This document shows, in pieces, positions 22,928 through 35,800 of a stretch of 64,000 nucleotides of DNA; position 1 is the stretch's first letter, and each line of letters begins with the position of its first letter. Under the pieces are notes generated by a model. It searched no databases, was not told the origin of the DNA, and was given only the letters and a program-made list of their open reading frames with translations. Source of the stretch: Mya arenaria (lineage: Eukaryota; Mollusca; Bivalvia; Myida; Myidae); contig NC_069126.1 in the NCBI RefSeq assembly GCF_026914265.1, forward strand, positions 34,971,725 to 35,035,724, given 5' to 3'. Made by a program: the position numbers and the translations under genes.

Positions 22928-24904
22928 CTTAAGTTAGTTACAGCACTGATAATAGTGATTTTGGACATAAATGTTTGGTAAACTTGCCACCGAAACAAAA
23001 TCTCAATATAAAAACACAAACAAGTTTATCTACTAAGAAACTAGTGATTATTTTTCATTTTATTTATTTTATCAATGTTTTATATAATATATAAATTCAT
23101 GCCAAGTGTGTGGTGTCTGAAGGACTCAACACATACTATAACCAGCCCAACTGCATTCATATTCCCGATAATGACATCGATTAAACAATTTATTACTTAT
23201 ATTTACACTAATAGCTCATTATTTCTTTCCAGAATTTAAAAAAAAAAAATTAAATTCATTTTTAGAAAACATTACAGTAATTCTTGCTCACCCATTCTGT
23301 AAATAGAACGACACAACTGTAACCGGAAACAATTTATCATATGACATCACAATAACGTGGGAAGAAAGAAATGCTTCTGACACCAATACATTTAACAAAT
23401 AATAAATTAACACTTCAACATGCTTAGTAAAAAAAAAATTGGCCTAGTAACACAAACAATAACATGATAAGCAATTTGTCATTTTATGTAAAACACAATG
23501 ATTCATGGTCTGAAGATGTTGCATTCATCGGAATATATTCGCAATGGCCAAAAGGCGGTTAATTTAAGGAAGGGTAGTTTAGGTGTAAATATTAACAGAT
23601 AGATGGTGCAACTCATATATGCCATTCTACTAGGGCATAAAGCAGGAGTAGTTCTGGATTTCCTTGTGATACACTCCTTGAACTCGTGACACATTGTTAT
23701 CTTGTGTTTCAATAAATACTAATTTGACATGTTGATGATCTCTTTTTATATCTTATATGGGTGTGCATTCAATGGAATTTACACTATAACAGTCATAAGT
23801 TACATGTATGTATGAAAGTACGCAACAATTCTTATTCATGTTTTGTGTTGTCAACACTTGCTGGTCAGGTGAAACTTGAGTAATGTTTTATGAAAAAGAT
23901 ATTAGCACTATTGTGCATGGTTGTATTTGACCTTTTTTATATCCATTTTACTTTATACTATATTATTTTGGTATACATATTACTTAGATATTATTTTCAT
24001 GTGCAATGAAATACTTTGTACATTGTACATGTAGCATTCTTAATTTTTAGAAATATTTATATTATGGTTGTGTTGCTTAATTGTGTTTTGAGTAACTAGT
24101 CAAGGTATTGTAAATGCCTTGGTCTCGGTGTCCTCATTGGGGATAGTTTGCAAAAACTTGGCCATAACTTTAAAAACCTTTGCAAGATATTCACGTGAAA
24201 CTTGATCTTCATGTTGCCAGAAACATTACATACTTGTGTAGCAAGGCCAATAACCTGTCAGTGAGTCATGTTCCTATTCAGCTTGGGGAAGAAAACAGAC
24301 GAGCATTGGCATCCGCCTGCAGTACTCTTGTTATCTGACAGTATAACTATTAGTGAGTTGTTGGGCATATTAGGGGCCCCGTTTTATTTATTGACAATAC
24401 TCAAGCAGACTTACTTAAAGTGTGTCTTTTGTTGAGTATTAGACCAAAAACAAAAGCACAAACTATTGCGCCAATAATATAAGCTTGATGTATTAGAATG
24501 AGATTTTAAATGAAGTATTTGTAATAAAATAAATGTATTGGATTTTAAACAAATAAACTTATCATACCTCATTTGTTGTTGGATATTATGATTGCACTAC
24601 AAGTTTCTACTGTGCAACAGACTAAACATTAGCTTTTCACTATTTATCACTATTTACCGCACAATTTTAGGTGTCATACTCCACTGAAATGCTATGCTTC
24701 AGGGGCAGTACTGAGTACGGTAGTTCTTGCATTTCAAAATTTGGCTCACTGAAATGCTATAAACACCATTTTAGGGGAAAAAGCCATTATGCTTGATGCA
24801 TGTCTGACTATGCTATATACAAAACATATGGGGCAATAGCTGTTGTTTTGCTATCTAATTGGCCAACTTATACAGCACACATAACTTATATAGCCACTGA
24901 TTTT

Positions 24905-25415
24905 GTTTTGCTTGATAAAATGGTTGACTGAAATGTCATACACCTGACTTGAGGTGCAATAGTTCCTGTGCTTGATAGATGACTTAATAAAATGTCAACT
25001 ACATGCCTTTAGGGGCAAGGCTCCTGTGCTTGATAAATGACTTACTGAAATGTCGTACACATACCTATAGGAACAAAAGCTCCTGTGCTCAATAGATGGC
25101 TTACTGAGATGTCATATACATGTACCTGCCTTTATGAGCAATAGCACTTGTGCTTAATGGATGACTTATTTAAATGTCATACACATGCATGAGCAATAGC
25201 TCTTGTGCTTAATGGATGACTTATTTAAATGTCATACACATGCCTTTAGGAGCAAAAGCTCTTGTGCTTAGTGGATGACTTATTTAAATGTCATACACAT
25301 ACCTTTAGGAGTAAAAGCTCTTGTGCTTAGTGGATGACTTATTTAAATGTCATACACATACCTTTAGGAGTAAAAGCTCTTGTGCTTAGTGGATGACTTA
25401 TTAAAATGTCATACA
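24905..25415 (+). repeat. About 62-bp minisatellite, graded decay
   Basis: Eight or so units carry ggatgacttatttaaatgtc, acacataccttta and aaaagctcttgtgctta. The last three units (25240-25415) are nearly identical. Copies become steadily less alike leftwards, with traces as far as 24680 (actgaaatgctat). Confidence 0.85.
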
Positions 25416-25876
25416 CACACATATTTTTTTCTTGAATTAAAAACAAACCTTTTATAAATAATTTTATTTTTGTAAATACAGCATAGCATAGGTTATGTTA
25501 TTTATCACGAAAAATGTTGCTAGCATAGAGTTATTCTACAAATTGTAATTGCACACTGGTTTTGTACTTCAAGTAGATGCTTTTAACAATCACTGTTTCT
25601 ATGACTGTCATATTATAACTAATTTGATTTGTGACTCATGTCTGAACAGCTGTTATCTTACGCAGTGCCCCAGCTAGGCCAAAAATGTAAGGAGCGATTT
25701 CTTATCTAGGAGAATTTCACCAGTGCAGTACTACATGATTTGTACTGTTAAAAATCTCTCCTAAGTATGAAATCACCATTCTCGTTCACCAGAGTTACGT
25801 ACCTTTCACCTGAGTGACGTACCACACTCTGGTTCAAACGCCCCGTTCACGATCGAACCTCTGATAAATGAGAATG

Positions 25877-26084
25877 GAAATCACTAACAGGTATGAAATC
25901 GCTCCTAGGTAAGAAATCTCTCCTAGGTATGAATCCCTACCAGGTATGAAATTGCCCCTAGGTAAGAAATCACTCCCGTGTGTGAAATCACTCCTGTGTT
26001 TGAAATCACTCCTAGGTATGAAATCTCTCCTAGGAATGAAATCACTCTGCCTTTGAAATCACTCCTAAGTAAAAAATCTCTCCT
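25877..26084 (+). repeat. 18-bp minisatellite
   Basis: About eleven units of gaaatcactcctaggtat with 1-5 changes each (18-bp period, two units one base short). Loose single units lie at 25755-25775. Located in the MTX2 3' flank. Confidence 0.88.
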
Positions 26085-26815
26085 GGCCATTTGAACACAA
26101 CATACCTTAATATGCAACACAATAATTGATAATTTTCCAAAAAAACACCAAAAGTACTTTTATTAATGTCATGTCTCGTTAGGCCTAATCTCCCAATATG
26201 ATAAGGTCTAATAAAAGCAAATAGTGTCCATATTGTTAACAACTAAAGCATAATTATATGAACAAATAACATACTTAAGTTAAAAAATAAATGCTTCTTC
26301 TACCGTAAGAAGTACTTTTACACAAAAACTGTCAGTGAACACATTATATCTTAAGCACTTTGATTAACAAACAGTTTAAGCATTATATGACCAAAGTATA
26401 ACAAGTCTATATTAATGACCTTAATGTTTATGAAATTATCGATTAAAAGCAGAGTATAGATTTATACTTTCAGTTATTTCAACTCCCCAGTAAACATGAA
26501 GATTCATTATATTCAAAACTTGCAATGCAAATCAATGGGATAAAAAAAAATGAATAAATTTCCTTTTTTTCAATCTGACTTCTGCGGTAGTCAAAAAGGC
26601 GCAAGCCAGCTTTTTCTGCACTAGCAATTTGCTCAAATTTGGGATAGGTCAGTCTTGTTATATCAATTGTTGGCAAGAACTGGTGCAAGATATCGAACTT
26701 GTTTATCCAAAAGTTTAATTATCCATGATTGCCCATGTATTATTCAAGATCTAAAAATAAAATGCAGCAAATAACAAAATAAAATATTTTGAAACAAAGC
26801 ACATTTCCGAACAAA

Positions 26816-29800
26816 TCAGTAGTCATTGTCCAGCTGTTTATAGTATTTCTGGTCGACTCGTTTACAAAACTGGACGAGGTTGTCGTATTTCCCTATGACC
26901 TGGGCAAATTCCTTGTTGGGCAGATCAGTAGTAAGCAGAGTGAAAAGGTGACCAAACACAAGGGCATCAAGCTCTGTTGGTCTGAAATCAAAGGTTTGTT
27001 TAAAAAAATGTTATTTTTCAATACTAAGGCTGATTGTTCAGAACTCTGTTGAAGAAAACAACGTTGTTTATGTCATCGTTGTTATCTTTCTAATCTTTAT
27101 TGCTCTGGAAGTTTAATGGATACACTTGTGATCCGCAGTATTTCTAACAAGATAATGGACGACTGTTTCAGCAGTACTAGTTTTTTGTGACATAAACATG
27201 TGCAGATTTTTTTTCTTTACAAATATGTACTCTTTAGTGGGTCTTATACCAATATTAAAGAATTTATTAGTGTTTTTACAACACATGGGTCATATACAAT
27301 CAGATGGCTTATCAGTGATTGGAAATTGCCCAGAAATTCAAGGTATCATAATTCATCTGGTCTCAGAATGAAATGGGTTTGATATATGAGCACGTCACCA
27401 AATAGTTCATGTTTAAAAGTTTACAACAATGTTGTTAATCACATTAACTTGAACAAAGTTCTGAACAATCGGCACAATATGTATCAAATTTGTGAAATAA
27501 CTTTACTTAGGACCATTACAAACATTCTCTATGGCCGTATGGCCCCTAAGTAGTAAATTCCACACTTATGCGAAAAACAAGAAGCTCATTTGCTGAAAGT
27601 GGCAGTCGGCCTTCTTTGATGTGTGAAGTCAATGAGGGGCTAAAGATGTTGCACTTGATTCAAATTTCACTTGTTGTTTTCAGGTGGAACAAAAGCCATG
27701 ATCATCCAAGTTCCAATACCTTCCAAAAGTTTAGTTCATTTGCAAACAGTAGAAACTATGGACATATATGGAAGATAATCTAGGTTGCTTACTAGGTTTG
27801 CTTTTTTTTTTAAATATTTTGCGTTGTCTCTATTGTCCTGATTTCAACAGTTAACCAGATTGTTCCCATTTATCTCAATTAAAGACTAAAAAAGCTGCTC
27901 AAATCTAGTTCCTGCACTGATGAGACTAGATAATCATCAAATCCTCAACAGTCATACATAAATTTCCATATGACTAGCGATTTACAAGGATACTTACTTT
28001 TTTCCAAAAAAGAAGTCCTGGGTGCCGAGTCTTTCAGAGAGAGCCTCACAACAGGTTATCACTTCCTCACAAACCTGCAGATGAAATACAAACACAAGCT
28101 TTATCAGTACACCTATAGAGATAGTGATACATGAGAGGCTTGATTTTGCAGATAGTTTTCCTCTTTTAAAGAGCTGCAAAGTCAACTGTCACACGTATGA
28201 CAGTGTATCTCACTATCTGTCACACGTTGTATGACGGTGTATCTGTGACACACTGTATGACGGTGTATCTGTCACACGTTGTATGACGGTGTATCTGTCA
28301 CATGCTGTATGACGGTGTATCTGTCACATGTTGTATGACGGTGTATCTGTCACACGCTTTGTGACGGTGTATATGTGACACACTGTATGACAGTGTATCT
28401 GTCACACGTTGTATGACGGTGTATCTGTCACACGCTTAATGACGGTGTATCTGTGACACACTGTATGACGGTGTATCTGTCACACTTTGTATGATGGTGT
28501 ATCTGTGACACACTGTATGACGGTGTATCTGTGACACACTGTATGACGGTGTATCTGTCACACGTTGTATGATGGTGTATCTGTGACACACTGTATGACG
28601 GTGTATCTGTCACACGCTGTATGACAGTGTATCTGTCACATGTTGTATGACAGTGTATCTGTCACACGCTGTATGACGGTGTATCTGTCACACGTTGTAT
28701 TACGGTGTATCTGTGACACGTTGTATGACGGTGTATCTGTCACACGTTGTATGATGGTGTATCTGTCACACACTGTATGACGGTGTATCTGTCACACGTT
28801 GTATGGTGGTGTATCTGTCACACGCTGTATGACTGTGTATCTGTGACACACTGTATGATGGTATATCTGTCACACGTTGTATGATGGTGTTTCTGTCACA
28901 CGTTGTATGGCGGTGTATCTGTCACACATTGTATGACGGTGTATCTGTGACACACTGTATGATGGTGTATCTGTCACACGTTGTATGACGGTGTATCTGT
29001 CACACACTGTATGACTGTGTATCTGCCACACGCTGTATGACGGTGTATCTGTGACACACTGTATGACTGTGTATCTGTCACACACTGTATGACGGTGTAT
29101 CTGTGACACACTGTATGACGGTGTATCTGTCACATGTTGTATGACGGTGTATCTGTCACACGTTGTATGAAAGTTTAATTTAGACGATATATCAACCACA
29201 AGTTAGTAACAAGGTTTGCAGTTAATTTTTCTATTTTAAAGAGATGTGTAGACAAGTTAAACAATAAGTTTTGGGTATCCGCAAGACTCTGCTGTTGTGT
29301 ACTGAAGATGATTATGCAGTTCTTTTTTCGCATAATTTCTCATGGTCATCAATAAACCTTGAACGGTATAAATAAATATTACCAGAGATAATCGCATATG
29401 CACAAGATTTTTTAAATGACTGGTGGACAGTAGATGCACAGAAAAAACGATTGTGATATAATAATTAAATTGTAGAAAAGTAAAAAAGAAAAATACATAG
29501 ATAAATTAGCTTGCTCATGTCAAAGTGACAAATATAAATTCAAAATGAATAATAATGTTGTAAAGTAACTTGATACTTACCTCATTAAATGATTTATTTA
29601 GCCAATCCACAACGGAAAGTTTTCTCTTTATGTCAAAGTATTTCTTGCAGGGTAAAATTCTGTTGAGGGGCCATGGCTGCATACAACCATATCGCTCTCT
29701 TGTTACCTAGAATAAAATATAATCATAAGGCTGCATACAACCATATCGCTCTCTCATATCACCAGTAAAACTAATATAGCAAAACTGAGGTGATCAGTGA

Positions 29801-32800
29801 CCTTGACGCTCTAGACCTTGATCTTAAGCAAGACATGTCATCTTACATTTGTTACTTCAGCTGAATTATTTTAAAATCCCTCTTTGCATGAAAAAAATTA
29901 TATATGGGACCCTACAGTGAGACAGTTGGAAAAAGAGACGAAAAATATTCCTATTCAGCCCCCACTTTTTGAAGTGAGGTTATAAGTATAGCCCCCACTC
30001 TGTGAAGCGGGGTTATAAGTAAAGCCCACACTTTGTGAAGTGAGGTTATAAGTATAGTCCCCACTTTGTGAAGCGGGGTTATAAGTACAGCCCCAACTTT
30101 GTGAAGTGAGGTTATAAGTATAGTCCCCACTTTGTGAAGCGGGGTTATAAGTACAGCCCCAACTTTGTGAAGTGAGGTTATAATAGCCCCCACTTTGTGA
30201 AGTGTGGTTATAAGTATAGCCCCCACTTTGTGAAGCGGGGTTATAAGTATAGTCCCCACTTTGTGAAGCGGGGTTATAATAGCCCCCACTTTGTGAAGCG
30301 GGGTTATAAGTATAGTCCCCACTTTGTGAAGCGGGGTTATAAGTATAGCCCCCACTTTGTGAAGCGGGGTTATAAGTACAGCCCCCACTTTGTGAAGTGA
30401 GGTTATAATAGCCCCCACTTTGTGAAGCGGGGTTATAAGTATAGTCCCCACTTTGTGAAGCGGGGTTATAAGTATAGCCCCCACTTTGTGAAGCGGGGTT
30501 ATCAGTATAGCCTCCATTTTGTGAAGTGGGGTTTTAAGTATAGCCCCCACTTTGTGAAGCGGGGTTATAAGTATAGCCCCCACTTTGAGAAGCGGGGTTA
30601 TCAGTATAGCCTCCATTTTGTGAAGTGGGGTTATAAGTATAGTCCCCACTTTGTGAAGCGGGGTTATAAGTATAGCCCCCACTTTGTGAAGCGGGGTTAT
30701 AAGTACAGCCCCCACTTTGTGAAGGGGGGTTATAAGTACAGCCCCAACTTTGTGAAGTGAGGTTATAATAGCCCCCACTTTGTGAAGTGTGGTTATAAGT
30801 ATAGCCCCCACTTTGTGAAGCGGGGTTATAAGTATAGTCCCCACTTTGTGAAGCGGGGTTATAAGTATAGCCCCCACTTCGTAAAGCGGAGTTATAGCTA
30901 TGTGTTTATGTTAATGCATAGCACAATATAATAATTGTTTATGTAAATGTCTCTGCAAGTTCTGGGAGAAAATGTTTATAGGATACCCTTTAATTGACTT
31001 GATTTTTGTAAATGATTCATTCTGGCAGTAATTTACGCATGGGCAAAGATAGCATTTGTAAATTAACAAAAGACATTAAGCGAAATAGCATTGACTTTGT
31101 TTTAATCATTACTCTACTCTTCAAAAAAATATAGTTTTGGGATTGTGAATTTGGCTGAACTTTGGCCAAAAAAAATCAGGAAAAAACATTGAATACGGTC
31201 TCTTCAGCATTTTTGAAGTGTCCCTAGGTAACAAGTACATCAAGATCACAATATCTGAAAAGTATAACACATACCTGTTCATAAACATCTTCCTGTATCC
31301 AGGCTAGGTAGAGTTCCGCGTTGACTAGCGTGTTCCCGACAAGAGACATGTAAGCCTTCAGCTCGGACTTTTGTATGTCTGGTAGATCAGCACTTAATGT
31401 GAACCCCTGTTATGGGAAACGCAATTAATTCAAGTACTTTCCAAATTCTGCCATGGACAAAATTTAGTTGAAGAAGAATAAGAATAATTACAAAAACCTA
31501 CCAGTTGAAGGGGTGATATAATTATTGCAAGCAAGATGTAATTAGTTGGAGATTTATCTCTAATGCTGAGGGTTAGGACTAGGTATCCCTGAACACCATT
31601 ATCCCCTAAAGTGCTTACCAAAGAATAGCACATTTTTATGTCAAATAATTCATTTAAAAGAAAAGATCCATTAGGATGGATGGTATAAGCTTGTACTATC
31701 GGAATTCAGGAGCATTTAAATAATACAGAGCATTCATCTTGAGTGATGTCCTAAACCTGTTAAAATAAAATTCTAGGAAGATTTACTATTAATGCTCAGG
31801 CCAAAATTTCTCGAAACTTCTTTAAGTCCCTTATAACAGGATCAACCTAAGCTCAAGAGTTCTTTAAGAGTTTTTAGATTTTAAATTCGAAATTATCCCT
31901 ATGATTATCACAATTATCTGTTTTCCATATATCAAAATAAAATTTAAGTATTTATTTGGCTTATGGAGCTAAGCGCTTGTTAAGCTTAAGACATTTCGAG
32001 AAATTGGGGCCAATGTTTTTTAACTAAAAGTTTTTAGAGCTTAGTTAATCAAACTATTTTACTATTAGTAGTCAGAGCTCAATTATTCAGCAATTTAACA
32101 ACAAGTATTTAGAGCTTAGGTAATCATTCTATTAAACTATTAGTATTCAGAACTCAGTTTATCAAACAATTTAGCTATTAGTATGAAGTGTTTCTTACCC
32201 TTGTTTGAACAGCTGATATTATTGGCTCCATTTCAGATATCAAAAATGGACCAATTTGTATAAATGGAACCTTCCCTGAAATGTTCATCATACCCATTCA
32301 AATAAGAGATAAATATCCAGCTGCTTTTTTGTTGTGTAATTTTATTACATGCATATATATTTATATGATAATGAATATATATTCTGATATATCGTTATAT
32401 ACAATGCTATGTTTTTGTTTCAGACTGTGAATACCATGCTTTCTTTGTATTTTGTAATTAAAATGATTATTTTTTATATATATACGAACAAAATACATAA
32501 TTAATTTGTATTCTTATGGTATGGAATAAGAACACTTTTCAGCTTTTAATATTAAACACAGATCAATCTGAAGATGTAAACAAACTAGATTATTTTGTAT
32601 ACGATTTCCAATTTAATATAAATTGTGAAACTTAAGGGGAAGTAATCATGTTTAAATTAATTTACTATTCATATATCTACCGTAAATGACTGGGTATAAT
32701 ACGATAGGGGGTATTAGACGCAGGGAAAAAAATCTGTGAAAAATCCGAGGAAAAAACTTTTAATCTATGTTTTTGGTTAAAAGACGCATAGAAAAAATGT

Positions 32801-35800
32801 CAAAATCGTCCGGCATTTTCAGCCACCATGTTTGTTGACAGTGACAAAAAAAAAATTATTCATGAAAATGGCGATGGTTATCTTTAAAACCATACAACCA
32901 TACTGTCGAGAATGAAAAGTTATGTAATGCAAAAAATATTTTGACAGTGCCCATCTTTGCTTTTTTATATGTAAGTTTGATTATTGTTTAATTCAATTTA
33001 TTATTCAAAATAATATTGAATACCGTAATTCACAAGAGTTCGGACACCATAAATTAATTATTTTTTTCGCTCTCCGAATACATAGAAAATTATCATTTTT
33101 ACACTTTATTTCCATGTTTGTTTAACCTGCCTTTTTTCTTCATGTTTGCTTTTTACCACTTATTAATTTATCCGTAGTAATCAATGGTCATAAACTTATT
33201 TATTACGCCTATAAGTGTAAATCCTTCATGAAGTTAATTAAAACACCATTTTATACATGCACTGAACTGAATAAACACATTCTATCGGCTTCAGATCAAA
33301 GAGTCACACTGTGTGACGTCACATAACTTACAGTTATACCCACGAGGATCTCGTGGAGAGCATGGACATTGCTATGCAGGATTAATGTATAACTGTACGA
33401 TTATTGCTTCATAGAGTCTATAAGTGTGGTACAAGTTTGAAAGCTTATTGGCAGATCGTTTTACAAACATGCCATGTCGATGTTTTCTTAATCCCTTGAT
33501 TGCCCTTGTTGTTTGTTTAATCCTCAAATTAATACATCACACTTCCTTTTCAACAGGCTATACATCGTTTAGGATGGGTAGTAACTAATTAAATTGTCAC
33601 AGTGGTGTATACGGTTAGGTAATCTAGCCAGGCATTGTAAAGATAAAAATCAATAATCTTCGTCTGTGAAACTTGGTAACCATGAAAGTTATGATTGATG
33701 TCCTTTGGGTGTCCGAAAATTAGGTACGCAAAAATAAATTATTTTGGGAAATAATTATGGGTGTCCAAATATTTAGAGTGTCCGAACTCTTAGGTGAATT
33801 ACGGTAACTTTAATCGAAAAATATTTTTGTTGAAATTATAAACGTCTTACGATATACCGTATCCCGATCTTCAACTGCCGTTTTAACCCGTATATACTCG
33901 ATCAATATGACGCGAGTAACATCCTTTTCTACATAAATCTAAACAAACTCTCGGCTTGAAATTGACCTCAGAAAAAAAAGTTCAAAAAATTGTTACTGGG
34001 TATTATACGCAGGCATTTTTTTGCATCAAAATCTGAGGAAAAAAAGTGCGTCTAATACCCAGTCATTTACGGTATTAATTACCGAGACACAACTCATGCT
34101 ATTTTGTTCATGTTGAATGTTATCTAATATGAGCCGGTGGCCTGTAACTATAAACTGCTGAATTGATTTGTTTGAGAGTAGTGAATTTGATAATGATTCT
34201 ACAGAAATTGTCTACACTATAACATGACAGGTCTGTCCTCCTATATTTGGGGAATGGGTAATTTAGTGTTATTTTTGCTAAAAAGGAGAATTTTGCAAGT
34301 TGACATTTGCAAAACATTTTAATGCAAATTGATGTAATATAGATATACATGTATCAAAAACACAGTACACAATGCAGTGTCAATAATAAATGTTTTGTTT
34401 TATTTACATTTGACATTATCAAAGTTTTTTTTTGTTTTTTTATTATGTTGGTGAAGTTTAAACCACAATTTTGGGGGAAAAGTATATTCCTTGGTTCAGG
34501 AAATAGGGCCTTATATCAGCCACAAAACTCTTTGAAAGGCAGCCCTGCATTAACAACTCAATATCCAATTTCTTTGACTAAACTTGCAGTATTGTTTCTT
34601 TTAAAAAATACAAACCTGAAGGTGACATTTCTTCTGCATTAATTTTCAACTCAGTTGTGAAGTTGAGGCCACACATGTGAAGATAGGTCTTCACACTCAG
34701 GCAAGCAGCATAGTCTGGAAATGTGATCTGCTCAACTGCAAGAGAAAAGTCAATGTTGCATCATTTGTGTTAAGAAAAAAGTCCTTATATATAATGTTGC
34801 CTTTTGGAGTCAGACAACATTAGCTCAATGAGCTATTTTGTGACATAACAGGTGAGATCTAACAGATATAATGTATTCTATATAAGCCAGTACTATAATG
34901 CCTAGCGCCAGGCAAGGGAGTTACTGTAATACCAGTACCTTTTTTGCACGGCACGGCTAGGATTGAATCAGACTAATCCACTCTTGAAGAAACACTTTGA
35001 TGGATGATTAAAAAAATTGTGTTTATTGCACCATACTGTCATATAATGTTTCTTCTAAAATATGTAAAGAAAATTGTAAGCATTAACCAATTTATGGTCT
35101 CTAAACATGATACATGGAGTAATTCATTTTGCTGTGAATTCCTAGTCCAAAGCTCATTGGGTTTTTTTTTTCACAGGAACAATTATTCTTAAACATTTGC
35201 TTTGCTTTTTAGTAATGTGTGTAAAGAAATATGCTTGAGACTCTTGAATATATGCTCAGGACCCAACGTTATGAAAAACAAGTATCAAGGCTTTTCAAGA
35301 GGCTTTGAAAACGAATCAATGTTTATGTACTTTAATCATAGTGATTCTAATACATAAACATTTTTTATGATTAACCTGATACTTTATTTCTGACAGGGAT
35401 AATGTTTATTATTGGTCTAAGGTTCTGAGTAGCATTTAAATAATACAACAGGTGTTACCTTGATATTGCTGGAACAGCTTGACATTGTCTGGCCATCTTT
35501 CAGTTGCTGGAAAAAAATGAAGTCTAATAGACCATTGAATGTTATGCACCAGTCAATTGTAACCACAGCCCCCCAAAGTCCGGGAAAAATCGGTTTCAGC
35601 TAATCCCAGGTATAATCACCACCAAATTACCAAAACAAAATCCACTGAAGGTAAGATAAGCCATTTTATAAGACACTTTCAAATTCACTTCCAGCTCTCT
35701 ACAATGGGATGAAGATCATTGATTATACAACATAATGAAAAAAAAAAAAAATTAACGCATTTCTTATGAACATTATTTGATTAATGTCTAATTTACACAC

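Larger units (their letters stand above)
22930..26815. other. Convergent intergenic region between CRPPA and MTX2
   Basis: No exon with domain content was found on either strand. It contains a dispersed repeat piece (24125-24345, ending gcagtactcttgtt) and two minisatellites listed separately. The rest is AT-rich sequence, part of which must be the MTX2 3' UTR. The exact MTX2 poly(A) site was not decided; TTTATT at 26159 is one candidate. Confidence 0.6.

Noticed and set aside
28428-29199. Open frames with DRYTVIQ / VTDTPSYS repeats
   Set aside because: Product of the 26-bp minisatellite (three units make 26 codons); intronic, no start context or domain.
29951-30877. 308-codon open frame on the minus strand, and antisense frames reading [11 protein letters not shown]
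   Set aside because: Entirely made of the 33/30-bp minisatellite, whose unit length is a multiple of three; it lies in an MTX2 intron.
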